Positions 45,155-55,305 of a DNA stretch of 64,000 nucleotides are shown piece after piece; position 1 is the stretch's first letter; each line of letters begins with the position of its first letter. Both the position numbers and the translations under genes were made by a program. The notes below the pieces were generated by a model, which saw only the letters and a program-made list of their open reading frames with translations, did no database searches and was not told where the DNA came from. The stretch is from contig NZ_NPGA01000009.1 of the NCBI RefSeq assembly GCF_002259485.1, forward strand, positions 248,001 through 312,000, read 5' to 3'. The DNA comes from Rhodococcus sp. 14-1411-2a (GTDB taxonomy: Bacteria; Actinomycetota; Actinomycetes; Mycobacteriales; Mycobacteriaceae).

Positions 45155-46448
45155 TACTCACTCCTTGGCGTCGCGGGCTTACTGCTTCCGAGCATGGGGC
45201 TTGTACTGAATTCGATTGCGAATTTATTGACGAGTATGCCACTGCAACGCATATCCCTGCAATCGGTGCCATGTACCACTCGATTGAATAGAACCAACAG
45301 TATGCCGCCAAAGAGAGCCATATGGCGGCAAACATAGGTTCAACGTCGCGCCTGAATAGCTTGCGTGTAACTACAATCACGATCGCAAGGTACGCAAGGA
45401 GGCCGAGCACCCCGACACGCAGAAGGATCAAGACATACCAATTGTGTGGTGCGAAGTTGATGCTCTGGCCATTGGTGTCAATCCTAGAAAATCCGGTTCC
45501 GAAGGGTTGTCCGAACATGATCGAGGTAATTCCAGATTCTGCCTGTAGAGCAATCAATTCAGACCAACCCGAGGTTCTTGACTCATAGGTTCTGGTATCG
45601 GTGGCGCTCTGGCCCAGGGCGTCAAAAATCGGATCCCATAACCCGAGAGTCAGTGCAATTAGCTGCACCAGCAAAAATGACTGAAAGAAGATCAGTGCGC
45701 GCGAGATCGATTTTCCGGTCAGCAGCACCAGTATTACGAGGATGCCAATCGCGGCAGCGATCCAGGTTGATCTATTTTGGGCGGCTACAATAACCAAGAG
45801 GAATGAGACAATACTTACTGCGGAAAAGAAGTTCGGCCTTCGCAAATAGACGTTCATCTGGGAACAGAGACACGCTACTAGGATCATCGCCTGTCCAGAT
45901 ACTAGAATACGACTCGTACTTATCGACCCATCGCCTAGCCTTCTTATCTGCCCTGCACCACCCAAGCCGTACCGAGCAGCGTGATAGAAGGCCACGCCGA
46001 CCAATACCCAGCCGGTTGCCATTAGTGCGCGGTTGATGCCGTCTAGATTTATTTCTTGGGCCCGAAACCTCGAAAACCAAGCAAGTATCACAAGGACCCA
46101 TACGATTATCCGGGATTCGTTCACAGCTTGAGCGATGCCGAAGTCGACAATGCCAAGCATTAAACCAAAAGAGATCAAGAATGCGAGCAACAGGAAGAGG
46201 AGCCTTGGCCACAGCCTGGGGGCCCGTTCAGTGAACGCTAACCATATAACGATGAGGCAAATAATGAGGGCGTCCTGCGGGTAAACAGTGATTCCGCCTA
46301 CTGAGGTCAACGGTGGCAACCGAGGAAAGTCCCATACGACTGCAGCGGCCAAGCTAGCAAGAAGGAGTGGCAGCATCGGAAATTTTCGCAACAACTCGAT
46401 GAACAAGAACGCTCCGGCCGCCAGGCCAGCGAGCATTAGCAAAGTCAT
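45144..46448 (-). CDS. wzy: O-antigen/exopolysaccharide polymerase (Wzy-type)
   Basis: The 434-residue protein has about 10-12 transmembrane segments and one larger periplasmic-side loop (about residues 280-340, with GQPFGTGFSRIDTNG and FAPHNWYVLILLRVG), the signature layout of Wzy/WaaL proteins. It would polymerise flipped repeat units. It is the first gene of the leftward nine-gene operon. The 107-bp gap before it separates it from the high-GC fcl gene and marks the right border of the low-GC segment. Confidence 0.86.
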   Translation of the reverse strand: MTLLMLAGLAAGAFLFIELLRKFPMLPLLLASLAAAVVWDFPRLPPLTSVGGITVYPQDALIICLIVIWLAFTERAPRLWPRLLFLLLAFLISFGLMLGIVDFGIAQAVNESRIIVWVLVILAWFSRFRAQEINLDGINRALMATGWVLVGVAFYHAARYGLGGAGQIRRLGDGSISTSRILVSGQAMILVACLCSQMNVYLRRPNFFSAVSIVSFLLVIVAAQNRSTWIAAAIGILVILVLLTGKSISRALIFFQSFLLVQLIALTLGLWDPIFDALGQSATDTRTYESRTSGWSELIALQAESGITSIMFGQPFGTGFSRIDTNGQSINFAPHNWYVLILLRVGVLGLLAYLAIVIVVTRKLFRRDVEPMFAAIWLSLAAYCWFYSIEWYMAPIAGICVAVAYSSINSQSNSVQAPCSEAVSPRRQGVSNEC

Positions 46449-46555
46449 GAGCTATCAGCCTTCCTGCAACCCCTACCTTGTTCTCGCGTAGGTTGATTGA
46501 TGAACTGTCATTTCGGCTGCCTATCCCGCCGGTTAATATCTGACGATACTGCTAC

Positions 46556-47551
46556 CTATATTCTCAGGGTTGTGAAGTTATTTCTATACCAACTCACGGT
46601 TGATGCAATTCCGTCCGGCAACGACGTTCGCGGTTTCCATCCCGCGTTCCGCAATCTGTTCACGTCCAGCAACTTCTGCGGGGTGCCATCCGGCTTGGTG
46701 GTATCCCACTCGGTCTTACCTTCGAATCCGACGGCAGATGCGACAATACTGGCGATCTCTTTGATCGTCGCGTCCTCGCCGGTACCGACGTTCACCTGTT
46801 CTGGTCCGTCGTAGTTCTCAAGCAGGTGGATACACGCAGCTGCCATGTCGTCGACATGCAGGAATTCACGTCGAGGAGAGCCGCTTCCCCAGTTGGTCAC
46901 TGTATCGAGACCGTCTCTACGTGCCTCGTCGTATCGACGAATAAGGGCCGGCAGGACGTGCGAGCCCTTCGGAGAAAAGTTGTCACCCGGGCCGTACAGA
47001 TTGGTTGGCATCGCCGAGATCCACGGCAAGCCGTACTGCTTGCGTACCGACTGGATCTGCAGGATGCCTGCAATCTTCGCGATCGCGTAAGCATCGTTGG
47101 TCGGCTCGAGGTGCCCGGTAAGGAGGTACTCCTCCTTGATCGGCTGCGGAGCCAATTTTGGGTAGATGCACGACGAACCGAGGAACAACACGCGCTGGAC
47201 GTTCTGCGCCAGGGCCGCGTCCAGCACGTTCACCTGTATGCGCAGGTTGTCCGAGAGGAAGTCGACGGGATACGTGCTGTTGGCCAGGATGCCACCAACT
47301 TTGGCTGCCGCTAGTACCACTGTCTTTGGCTTGGTTTCCTCGAAGAACGCAAACACCGCGTCGCGATCCTTGAGGTCCAATTCGGAGGACGAGCGGCCGA
47401 TCAGGTCACTGAACCCCGAGGCCTTGAGCTGCCGCCAGATGGCCGATCCGACCAAACCGCGGTGCCCCGCTACATAGAACGGCGCGTCACGATCGAGCGG
47501 TCCTGGCGTGTAGCCGGCTACCGCCGACCCATTCGTGGCCACGGTGCTCAT
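46556..47551 (-). CDS. fcl: GDP-L-fucose synthase, copy 1
   Basis: A 331-residue SDR epimerase/reductase. The NADP motif [10 protein letters not shown] is near residue 25, and the catalytic Tyr/Lys occur in YAIAKIAG, with [14 protein letters not shown] typical of Fcl/WcaG. It converts GDP-4-keto-6-deoxymannose to GDP-L-fucose. ATG 47551 overlaps the gmd stop by four bases. A second copy lies at 54310; the two differ mainly at the N- and C-terminal 30 residues (ending NNFTTLRI here and QHVDSLRT there). Confidence 0.93.
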   Translation of the reverse strand: MSTVATNGSAVAGYTPGPLDRDAPFYVAGHRGLVGSAIWRQLKASGFSDLIGRSSSELDLKDRDAVFAFFEETKPKTVVLAAAKVGGILANSTYPVDFLSDNLRIQVNVLDAALAQNVQRVLFLGSSCIYPKLAPQPIKEEYLLTGHLEPTNDAYAIAKIAGILQIQSVRKQYGLPWISAMPTNLYGPGDNFSPKGSHVLPALIRRYDEARRDGLDTVTNWGSGSPRREFLHVDDMAAACIHLLENYDGPEQVNVGTGEDATIKEIASIVASAVGFEGKTEWDTTKPDGTPQKLLDVNRLRNAGWKPRTSLPDGIASTVSWYRNNFTTLRI

Positions 47552-48570
47552 GCCCAATCCGGTAGTGCCGGACGGTCGATCCACGGACGGCCCTCATGCT
47601 CGAGCGCTGCGATGTCGGCGTCAACCATGATCTTCGCAAGCTCGGGCGTGTGCACCGTGGCCTTCCACCCGAGCTTCGCTTCGGCCTTGCTGGCATCGCC
47701 GATGAGAGCGTCCACCTCAGTGGGGCGCAGGTAGCGCTCATCGAACTTGACATGCTTCTCCCAGTCCAAGCCGGCTCGCTCGAAGGCCACGACGAGAAAG
47801 TCTTTCACCGAGAAGTTGCCACCGGTGGCCAACACAAAGTCGTCCGGCTCATCGACCTGCAGCATCCGCCACATGCCTTCGACGTACTCCGGTGCGTAAC
47901 CCCAGTCGCGGATGGCGTCCAAGTTGCCCATGTAGACGTTCTGTTCTAGCCCTGCCTTGATGCGTGCGACCGCGCGGGTGATCTTGCGGGTGACGAACGT
48001 TTCGCCACGACGCGGGGATTCGTGGTTGAACAGAATGCCGTTGACGGCAAAGATGCCGTACGCCTCGCGGTAGTTCTTGGTGACCCAGTAGGCATAGACC
48101 TTCGCTGCGCCGTATGGCGAGCGTGGGTAGAACGGGGTGTCCTCGTTCTGCGGAGGCGGTGTCGCGCCGAACATCTCGGAGCTCGATGCCTGATAGAAGC
48201 GGCACTGCAGACCTGCGAGGCGTACTGCCTCGAGCAGGCGGATCGATCCGACGCCGGTGGTGTTGCCGGTGTGCTCGGGCTCGTCGAAGCTCACTCGGAC
48301 GTGCGACTGCGCACCCAGGTTGTAGACCTCGTCCGGCTGGATCTCGGTGAGCAGAGTGACCAACCGAGCGCCGTCACTCAAATCGCCGTAGTGCAAGAAC
48401 AGCTTGGCGTCCTTATCGTGCGGATCCTGGTACAGGTGATCGATGCGAGAGGTATTGAAAGTGGACGACCGTCGAATCAGGCCGTGCACCTCGTAGCCCT
48501 TGCTCAACAGCAATTCCGCCAAGTACGAGCCATCCTGGCCGGTGATGCCGGTTATCAACGCGCGCTTCAT
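47548..48570 (-). CDS. gmd: GDP-mannose 4,6-dehydratase, copy 1
   Basis: This 340-residue extended SDR enzyme has the NADP-binding [14 protein letters not shown] start, the catalytic Thr/Glu region ([11 protein letters not shown]) and YxxxK in [10 protein letters not shown]. It makes GDP-4-keto-6-deoxymannose from GDP-mannose, feeding fcl directly downstream. It differs from the copy at 55302 at about 12 of 340 residues (my count), while many synonymous bases differ, so the duplication is not recent or one copy was acquired from a relative. Confidence 0.94.
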   Translation of the reverse strand: MKRALITGITGQDGSYLAELLLSKGYEVHGLIRRSSTFNTSRIDHLYQDPHDKDAKLFLHYGDLSDGARLVTLLTEIQPDEVYNLGAQSHVRVSFDEPEHTGNTTGVGSIRLLEAVRLAGLQCRFYQASSSEMFGATPPPQNEDTPFYPRSPYGAAKVYAYWVTKNYREAYGIFAVNGILFNHESPRRGETFVTRKITRAVARIKAGLEQNVYMGNLDAIRDWGYAPEYVEGMWRMLQVDEPDDFVLATGGNFSVKDFLVVAFERAGLDWEKHVKFDERYLRPTEVDALIGDASKAEAKLGWKATVHTPELAKIMVDADIAALEHEGRPWIDRPALPDWA

Positions 48571-48632
48571 CGTTTCCGCTCCTCTAGGGCCGAGCCCATA
48601 TCTGGCATTTCAATCTGGCTAGGACATGGCAC

Positions 48633-50144
48633 TCAGTAAGCTCCGTCGCTTCCAGCCACGGCCTTCATGGTCTTGGCAATGATCAGCAGATCCCCCACCA
48701 TCGACCAGTTCTCGACGTACGAAAGGTCCAGTCGGACAGTCTCTTCCCACGACAGATCGGATCGTCCGCTGACCTGCCACAGACCCGTGACTCCCGGCTT
48801 GACTAACAGTCGCCGACGAACCTCACCGTTGTAGGTCTCGACCTCACGGCGCAGTGGAGGCCTCGGTCCCACCACGCTCATCTCACGTTTGAGAACGTTC
48901 ACGAACTGCGGCAGCTCATCGAGACTGAAACGCCTCATCACCTTGCCGACAGGCGTCACCCGCGGATCGTCACGCATCTTGAACAAAACGCCGCCGGCAC
49001 CCTCGTTTTGATCGAGGAGGTGGGCAACCTGCTTGTCCGCGTCGACAGTCATGCTGCGGAACTTGATCATCGAGAACGGTTTGCCGTCGATGCCCATCCG
49101 CTCCGACTTGTAGAACACCGGGCCACGACTCGTGGTCTTCACAGCGATGGCGACGGCCAACAGGATGGGCGAGATCATGACAAGGACCAGGGCCGCGAAC
49201 GTCAGGTCGAACGCCGTCTTGCTAAAGCGGGTCGCACCGTTGTACTGCGGCTTCTCGACATGAATCAGAGGGAAGCCCGCTACGGGTCGCATCACCAGTC
49301 GGGGGCCGGCCACATCGACGACACCCGGCGCGACGACCAGGTCGACATCCTTCTTCTCCAGGTCCCAGATCATCTTGCGGATGCCCTTGTGACCGAGGTG
49401 CTCGGTGGCCGTCACGGCGACAGTGTCCGCACCGCACTCCCCGATAGCATCGAGTACATCGTGCTCGTCACCAAGTACCGGGATGTCGGTGCCCTCGATG
49501 TGAACTACGCCGTCCCGCGGAGCCTCGTACCCCGGCATGCAGATTCCGACTACCGCGTAGCCCGATGCTGGAGACTTCTCGAACGATTGCGCCATCGATA
49601 CCGCCGCTGTACGGCTACCCACGATGAGCACCGAGGTCTTGTACTCGCCCTTGCTGCGAAGTCGAGTCACGGCATTGCGCCAGATCCACCGGCTCAGCAG
49701 CAAAGCCAGCAGCCCGACAGGCAATGCAATTGCCAGGTACAGACGGGCAATGTCGATGCGGAACAGCAGAGCCGCGATAGCGATGACCCCGAACAGACGG
49801 AAGGTGGCCGAGACGATGCGTCGGTACTCCTCGGCACCGTTGCCGATGACGCGAGGAGACCGCGTGCGGAAGATTGCAAGGAACATGATCCAGAGACCTG
49901 CCAGAGCGACGGATACCCCGGTGTAGGTGGTCGTCGACAGCAATCCGGTGGTCTCGACGTCGCCGAAGCGCACGATCTGAGCGAGCGCGACCGAAGCGAT
50001 GATGACGACGATGTCGGTGATCCGCAGGCGCCTGATGTACTGCTCTTCCCACACGTGACGTGAGGTGAGCTTGCGCGTCGGCATGACGTCCGATCGACGT
50101 GGAGATCCCCACAGAGAGCGCTGTGCAGCCCCGACAGATGCCAA
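48633..50144 (-). CDS. Polyprenyl-phosphate sugar-1-phosphate transferase, copy 1
   Basis: A 503-residue WcaJ/CpsE-type enzyme with N-terminal transmembrane helices (about residues 45-170), a CoA-binding-like middle domain (TSVLIVGSRTAAV), one further helix, and the C-terminal catalytic domain (FYKSERMGIDGKPF, SLDELPQFVNVL, VGPRPPLRREVE, VKPGVTGLWQVSGRSD). It attaches the first sugar phosphate to undecaprenyl phosphate. TTG 50144 is chosen because AGGAGG lies eight bases upstream; ATG 50084 is the alternative. Confidence 0.9.
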   Translation of the reverse strand: MASVGAAQRSLWGSPRRSDVMPTRKLTSRHVWEEQYIRRLRITDIVVIIASVALAQIVRFGDVETTGLLSTTTYTGVSVALAGLWIMFLAIFRTRSPRVIGNGAEEYRRIVSATFRLFGVIAIAALLFRIDIARLYLAIALPVGLLALLLSRWIWRNAVTRLRSKGEYKTSVLIVGSRTAAVSMAQSFEKSPASGYAVVGICMPGYEAPRDGVVHIEGTDIPVLGDEHDVLDAIGECGADTVAVTATEHLGHKGIRKMIWDLEKKDVDLVVAPGVVDVAGPRLVMRPVAGFPLIHVEKPQYNGATRFSKTAFDLTFAALVLVMISPILLAVAIAVKTTSRGPVFYKSERMGIDGKPFSMIKFRSMTVDADKQVAHLLDQNEGAGGVLFKMRDDPRVTPVGKVMRRFSLDELPQFVNVLKREMSVVGPRPPLRREVETYNGEVRRRLLVKPGVTGLWQVSGRSDLSWEETVRLDLSYVENWSMVGDLLIIAKTMKAVAGSDGAY

Positions 50145-50638
50145 CGTGCTCCCCTCCTCTGCATTACTGCGAACACCAGAGGTGAACGCGCGAATTTGTT
50201 CCGAACCAATCCGGAGAGCAACTGGTATCGAATTGAAATAGTCCCACGCCGCTATCCGATGCACCACGCGAGCGGCGCAGATCACAAATGAATAACAGCA
50301 GGTATCCGGTTTACCACACCATCGCTGACGAGGCGATATGTGCGACAGGAACCCACCAGGTGTAACCGTGCCGTGGCCCAAAAACGTTACAACTGACCAC
50401 AATTGACCACCGCAATGTGAGACCTCACAAGTTACAGCACCGTTTATCGTGCGATCCATAGACCCAGTGGTCCCGACAGCGTGCTGAACAAACCTCTACA
50501 CCGCCCAGCCTGGGGTGAAACAAGCATATTGCTGACTCCGAAGCTCGTAGACGCCGAAATAACGAGAAGTCGAATCGAAGAAAAACGAGCACACGAATTC
50601 ATTCCATCGAATGAATCATTCGTTCGGGTCGAACGCGA
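50145..50638. other. Long intergenic region with promoter-like repeats
   Basis: No supported gene lies between the sugar transferase and ugd. The stretch near the middle is repeat-bearing (see 50391-50429), and the half next to ugd is AT-rich. It probably holds the promoter of the sugar transferase-gmd-fcl operon and the ugd terminator. Confidence 0.5.
50391..50429. promoter_or_regulatory. Tandem 10-bp repeat plus TGTGAG-AC-CTCACA palindrome
   Basis: AACTGACCAC and AATTGACCAC stand head to tail at 50391-50410, one helical turn apart. They are followed by a perfect inverted repeat TGTGAG/CTCACA at 50416-50429. Both lie about 250-285 bp upstream of the sugar transferase start. A similar palindrome precedes the BY-kinase gene. 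A shared exopolysaccharide regulator is possible. Confidence 0.4.
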
Positions 50639-51958
50639 TCAGGGGCGTCCAAGCCCTCGGTAGCTCCATCCGGCCGCCCGCCACTGCTCCGGGTTCAGAC
50701 AGTTTCGGCCGTCGATCAGCTTCTTGCTGCGCACGACGCCATCCAGGTCCTGCGGAGTGAGAGCCTTGAATTCCTTCCACTCCGTCAGCACTAACACCAC
50801 GTCAGCGCCCTCGCAGGCTTCGAGCGCAGAGCTGTTGTAGGTCAGAGTGGGGAACAGAGCCCGGGAGTTCTCCATGGCCTTGGGGTCGTACACGTTGACC
50901 GCTGCACCCTGCAGCTGGATCTGCCCGGCCACGTTCAGAGCCGGTGAATCACGGACGTCGTCCGAATCGGGCTTGAAGGCCGCACCGAGCACGGCGACCC
51001 GAGCACCGAGGAGCGATCCGCAAGCCTCGCGTGCCAGCTCGACCATGCGCGTCCGGCGTCGCATGTTGATGTTGTCGACCTCGCGCAGGAACGTCAACGC
51101 CTGGTCAGCGCCCAATTCACCCGCCCGGGCCATGAACGCCCGGATGTCCTTGGGCAGGCAGCCGCCGCCGAAGCCGATGCCGGCATTGAGGAACTTGCGG
51201 CCGATGCGCTCGTCGTGGCCGATGGCATCGGCGAGCACGGTGACGTCGGCTCCCGCGGCTTCACACACCTCGGCAATGGCGTTGATGAACGAGATCTTGG
51301 TGGCCAGGAACGCGTTGGCGGACGCCTTGACCAGCTCGGCCGTGGCCAGGTCGGTGACCAGGAATGGAATCTTCTCGTCGAGCAACTGCGCGTAGACCTG
51401 ACGAGCCAGCTCCTCGGCGCGACCCGGACGCGCACGATCGACGCCCAGCACCAGACGGTCGGGGTGCAGAGTGTCCTTGACGGCGAAGCCCTCCCGCAGG
51501 AACTCGGGGTTCCACGCGACCTCGACGTCGTCGCCGGCAGGCGCGAGTTCGCGGGCGATCTTGCCCAGCCGCTCGGCTGTGCCCACGGGGACGGTCGACT
51601 TACCGAAGATCACGGCCGGCTTGGTGAGCAACGGCGCGAGTGTCTCGATGACCGAGTCGACGAACTTCATGTCGGCCGCGAACTCACCTTTTTTCTGGGG
51701 AGTACCGACACCGAGGAAGTGCACCTCTGCGAAGTCGGCAGCTTCTTGATACGACGCGGTGAAGCGCAGCCGTCCGGCGGCGATGTTGCGCTGCAGCACC
51801 TCTTCGAGACCGGGCTCCCAGAACGGGACCTCGCCGGCTTCGAGCTTCGCAAGCTTGGCCGGGTCCACGTCCACGCCCAGAACCTCGTGGCCGAGCTCGG
51901 CCATGCACGCGGCGTGAGTGGCACCGAGATAGCCGGTACCGAACACTGTGATTCGCAT
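50639..51958 (-). CDS. ugd: UDP-glucose 6-dehydrogenase
   Basis: A 439-residue UDP-sugar dehydrogenase. The NAD motif GTGYLGATHA starts at residue 7, the STVPVGT segment and the catalytic Cys in GFGGGCLPKD are present, and the C-terminal UDP-binding domain is complete. It oxidises UDP-glucose to UDP-glucuronate with two NAD. ATG 51958 begins exactly at the Rossmann fold, and the 22 upstream in-frame codons are rejected. It lies between the two copies of the sugar transferase, so glucuronate is probably a component of the polymer. Confidence 0.94.
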   Translation of the reverse strand: MRITVFGTGYLGATHAACMAELGHEVLGVDVDPAKLAKLEAGEVPFWEPGLEEVLQRNIAAGRLRFTASYQEAADFAEVHFLGVGTPQKKGEFAADMKFVDSVIETLAPLLTKPAVIFGKSTVPVGTAERLGKIARELAPAGDDVEVAWNPEFLREGFAVKDTLHPDRLVLGVDRARPGRAEELARQVYAQLLDEKIPFLVTDLATAELVKASANAFLATKISFINAIAEVCEAAGADVTVLADAIGHDERIGRKFLNAGIGFGGGCLPKDIRAFMARAGELGADQALTFLREVDNINMRRRTRMVELAREACGSLLGARVAVLGAAFKPDSDDVRDSPALNVAGQIQLQGAAVNVYDPKAMENSRALFPTLTYNSSALEACEGADVVLVLTEWKEFKALTPQDLDGVVRSKKLIDGRNCLNPEQWRAAGWSYRGLGRP

Positions 51959-52155
51959 CTGATCTTCCCCGTCAGTCGTTCTGAGCAATGGCGTACTCGA
52001 CAAGAGCCCGTGACGAAGCGTCACAGTAAGTATCTGGAGGACAACGCCTTCAGATCACGCGCACACAGGGGAATAGTAAACACAGGCCATCACGCCCGTC
52101 ACCCAGGAGACTGCAGTCACAGGACGAGCTGAACAACCAGCAAAGCGAAGGTTTC

Positions 52156-52455
52156 TCAGCGACGAACGGGAAACTGCGGGTTCTCCGGCTCCTCGACGGC
52201 CTCGGCGCAGCGGTGGACGAAATCGCTCAGCTCGGCGCGGACCTCTGGAGCCAGAAGATCCAACGGTGCCTCGGTGCCGTGAAACTCCGCGAACGCCGAG
52301 GTGTAGGCGTCCACACTGTCGGAGATCACAGCGTGCAGCGAGGTGGACCTGTTCAGATGGACGCGGGCGATCACGTCGATGCGATCTGCCAGGAAATCAT
52401 GAAACATGTTCTGCCCCATGGAAACATCACGCCCGTTCTGCGACACAGTTGTCAT
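52156..52455 (-). CDS. Small hypothetical protein
   Basis: A 99-residue soluble, acidic, mainly helical protein (NMFHDFLADRIDVIARVHLN, then a Glu/Pro-rich end). No known domain was recognised. It lies 52 bases downstream of sugar transferase copy 2 and 197 bases upstream of ugd, in the same orientation, so it may be co-transcribed. The start at ATG 52455 is the only long option. Confidence 0.6.
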   Translation of the reverse strand: MTTVSQNGRDVSMGQNMFHDFLADRIDVIARVHLNRSTSLHAVISDSVDAYTSAFAEFHGTEAPLDLLAPEVRAELSDFVHRCAEAVEEPENPQFPVRR

Positions 52456-52507
52456 TGCGCAATGATACGAACAAAACCGACCGACCGCAGGGTGAGTGGC
52501 AGAGTTA

Positions 52508-54013
52508 CTAGTACGCGCCGTCGCTCTTGAGGCCGGCCACCGCGGTCTTGGCGATGATGAGCAGATCGCCTGTCATGGACCAGTTCTCGACGTACGAGAG
52601 ATCGAGACGAACGCTCTCCTCCCACGACAGATCCGATCGACCACTCACCTGCCACAGCCCGGTGATGCCCGGCTTGACGAGCAGCCTCCGGCGCACTTCA
52701 CCGTCGTACGTTTCCACTTCGCTGCGCAGCGGTGGCCGCGGACCCACCACGCTCATCTCACGCTTGATCACGTTGACGAACTGAGGCAGCTCGTCGAGGC
52801 TGAACTTGCGCATCACCTTGCCCACTCGGGTCACCCGTGGGTCGTCGCGCATCTTGAACAACACCCCGCCCGCCCCTTCGTTGAGGGCGGCCAGTTCTTG
52901 CACTCGCTTGTCGGCGTCCTGCACCATGCTGCGGAACTTGATCATCTGGAAAGGCTTGCCGTCGATGCCCATTCGCTCGGACTTGTAGAAGATCGAGCCC
53001 TTGCTGGTGAGCTTGATGATCACGGCGAGGGTGATCAGAACCGGAGAAATCAGCAGTAGGATCGCTGCGGCGAACAGGAAGTCGAACGCCGTCTTGCTGA
53101 ATCGCTTCGCACCGTTGTACTGCGGCTTCTCCACGTGGATCAGCGGGAAGTTCGCGACCGGACGCATCACCAGACGCGGACCTGCCACGTCCACCACTCC
53201 CGGCGACACCACGAGGTCGACCTTCTTCTTCTCGAGATCCCACACCATCTTTCGCAGTCCGTGATGGCCGATGTGCTCGGTGGCCGTCACCGCCACGGTG
53301 TCTGCGCCGGAGGTCTCGATGGCCTCGACGACACTGTGTTCATCCCCGAGTACCGGAATCTCCACGCCGTCGATGGTGAACGACGAGTCGTTGCCGGGTT
53401 CGTAGTTGGGTAGGCAGATACCCACCACGCTGTAGCCGGCTTCAGGGGAACGCTCGAACGACCTGGCCATGGCCAGGGCCGAACTACGACTGCCGACGAT
53501 GAGCACCGAGGTTTGATATCCGCCACGAGCACGCTTGCGCGACACTATTTTTCGCCATACCCATCGACTCAACAGCAGTCCGACCAGGCCGACGGGCAGT
53601 GCGATCGCCAGATACAGACGGGCGATGTCCAGACGGAACAACAGTGAGAGAATCGCGATGGTTCCGAAGAGCCGGAACGTGGCCGACACGATGCGGCGGT
53701 ACTCCTCCGACCCATTGCCGATCACTCGCGGAGAACGAGTACGGAAGATGGCGAGAAACGTCAGCCACAGAATCGCGAGGATTCCGGATATTCCGAAGTA
53801 GCCGACGATGGACCACGGTTCACGAAAATCGATGTCCCCGAATCGGATGATCTGCGCCACCGTCACCGCACCGAGAACGACCACCGTGTCGGTGACACGC
53901 AAGCCCTCGGTGTAATGCGTTTCCCATTCACGACGCGACGTCACCCTGCGCAACCGTCGAGCGTCACGCCGCGAGACAACCGAACTCTGCGCTTCCAGAT
54001 CGCTGACTGACAC
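52508..54013 (-). CDS. Polyprenyl-phosphate sugar-1-phosphate transferase, copy 2
   Basis: This 501-residue paralog of the 48633 gene has the same layout: N-terminal helices, TSVLIVGSRSSAL middle domain, FYKSERMGIDGKPF and VKPGITGLWQVSGRSD catalytic blocks, and an identical end SDGAY. It is highly similar from the EYRRIVSATFRLFG segment onward, and diverges most in the first 60 residues. GTG 54013 follows GAGGGG by six bases. It is 296 bp downstream of the second fcl, a gap with no identifiable feature. Confidence 0.9.
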   Translation of the reverse strand: MSVSDLEAQSSVVSRRDARRLRRVTSRREWETHYTEGLRVTDTVVVLGAVTVAQIIRFGDIDFREPWSIVGYFGISGILAILWLTFLAIFRTRSPRVIGNGSEEYRRIVSATFRLFGTIAILSLLFRLDIARLYLAIALPVGLVGLLLSRWVWRKIVSRKRARGGYQTSVLIVGSRSSALAMARSFERSPEAGYSVVGICLPNYEPGNDSSFTIDGVEIPVLGDEHSVVEAIETSGADTVAVTATEHIGHHGLRKMVWDLEKKKVDLVVSPGVVDVAGPRLVMRPVANFPLIHVEKPQYNGAKRFSKTAFDFLFAAAILLLISPVLITLAVIIKLTSKGSIFYKSERMGIDGKPFQMIKFRSMVQDADKRVQELAALNEGAGGVLFKMRDDPRVTRVGKVMRKFSLDELPQFVNVIKREMSVVGPRPPLRSEVETYDGEVRRRLLVKPGITGLWQVSGRSDLSWEESVRLDLSYVENWSMTGDLLIIAKTAVAGLKSDGAY

Positions 54014-54309
54014 TGATTTCCCCTCGGTACGTACGCGTTGCCGAACCCTTGCGTGATCGACACAGCTCCGTGCCACCCCGTCGTGCAGATGATCTTGTTG
54101 TGGTTATTGCGTCACTTGGTCACGATAGGTTGATCGACAGAAACCTGCAGGTCGTCACACGTTTCTACTGCGTTAACCGAACGCGTCCACTGCTTTACCG
54201 ATGTCTGCGATCGTGCCCCACCCGACCGACCCTCGACCACCTATTAGCGCCAGATCCGCGGCCGGTGTCAAGGATGTCGGTCGAACGTAGGACGGCCCGG
54301 CTCGGCCTG

Positions 54310-55305
54310 TCAGGTGCGCAGTGAGTCGACGTGTTGCCGATACCATTCGACTGTGGTCGCGATCCCCGCCTCCAAGTCGATCTGCGGCTTCCACCCCGCA
54401 TCCCGCAGCTTGTTCACGTCCAGAAGCTTCTGCGGTGTCCCATCCGGCTTCGATGTGTCCCACTCGGTCTCACCCTCGAAACCGACAGTGGAAGCAACAA
54501 TCCCGGCGATCTCCTTGATCGTCGCGTCCTCACCGGTACCCACGTTTACCTGATCAGGCCCGTCATAGTGCTCGAGCAAATGAATACACGCAGCCGCCAT
54601 ATCATCAACATGCAAGAACTCACGCCGCGGAGATCCACTACCCCAATTGGTCACCGTATCGACACCATCGCGGCGGGCCTCGTCGTACCGGCGGATCAAC
54701 GCCGGCAGTACGTGCGAGCCCTGCGGGGAGAAGTTGTCTCCCGGGCCGTACAGGTTGGTCGGCATAGCCGAGATCCAGGGCAGTCCGTACTGCTTGCGAA
54801 CCGACTGAATCTGTAGGATCCCCGCGATCTTCGCTATGGCGTAGGCATCGTTTGTCGGCTCGAGATGACCGGTGAGCAGGTACTCCTCTTTGATCGGCTG
54901 AGGAGCAAGCTTGGGGTAGATGCAGGAAGAACCGAGAAACAGGACGCGCTCGACGCCCTGCGCCAAGGCCGCATCGAGCACGTTCACCTGAATCCGAAGA
55001 TTGTCCGACAAGAAATCCACCGGATACGTACTGTTCGCCAGAATGCCACCCACCTTGGCAGCAGCCAGTACCACCGTCGCAGGCTTGGTCTCCGCGAAGA
55101 ACGCGAACACCGCGTCGCGGTCCTTGAGATCCAGCTCGGATGACGATCGGCCAATCAAACGATCGAAACCCGAGTTCTCGAGTTGACGCCAGATCGCCGA
55201 CCCCACAAGTCCGCGGTGTCCGGCGACGTACAGGGGTGCTGCTCGATCCAGAGGAGCTGGTACGTAGGCGGGTGCAGGCGACCCGTCCGGCACCACGGCG
55301 CTCAC
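54310..55305 (-). CDS. fcl: GDP-L-fucose synthase, copy 2
   Basis: A 331-residue SDR enzyme nearly the same as copy 1 in its core ([32 protein letters not shown]). The GTG start overlaps the gmd stop (GTGA), whereas copy 1 uses ATG. The end of the chain is more helical and charged ([15 protein letters not shown]). Either copy alone would supply GDP-L-fucose. Presence of both suggests separate operons with separate control or a duplicated block. Confidence 0.92.
   Translation of the reverse strand: MSAVVPDGSPAPAYVPAPLDRAAPLYVAGHRGLVGSAIWRQLENSGFDRLIGRSSSELDLKDRDAVFAFFAETKPATVVLAAAKVGGILANSTYPVDFLSDNLRIQVNVLDAALAQGVERVLFLGSSCIYPKLAPQPIKEEYLLTGHLEPTNDAYAIAKIAGILQIQSVRKQYGLPWISAMPTNLYGPGDNFSPQGSHVLPALIRRYDEARRDGVDTVTNWGSGSPRREFLHVDDMAAACIHLLEHYDGPDQVNVGTGEDATIKEIAGIVASTVGFEGETEWDTSKPDGTPQKLLDVNKLRDAGWKPQIDLEAGIATTVEWYRQHVDSLRT

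Larger units (their letters stand above)
46556..48570 (-). repeat. Duplicated gmd-fcl cassette (partner at 54310-56324)
   Basis: The two-gene cassette here and the one at 54310-56324 have the same lengths (340 and 331 residues), the same four-base gene overlap and the same order, and the encoded proteins are almost identical in their cores. Each cassette neighbours a paralogous sugar transferase. The repeats are direct, about 7.7 kb apart. Confidence 0.85.
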
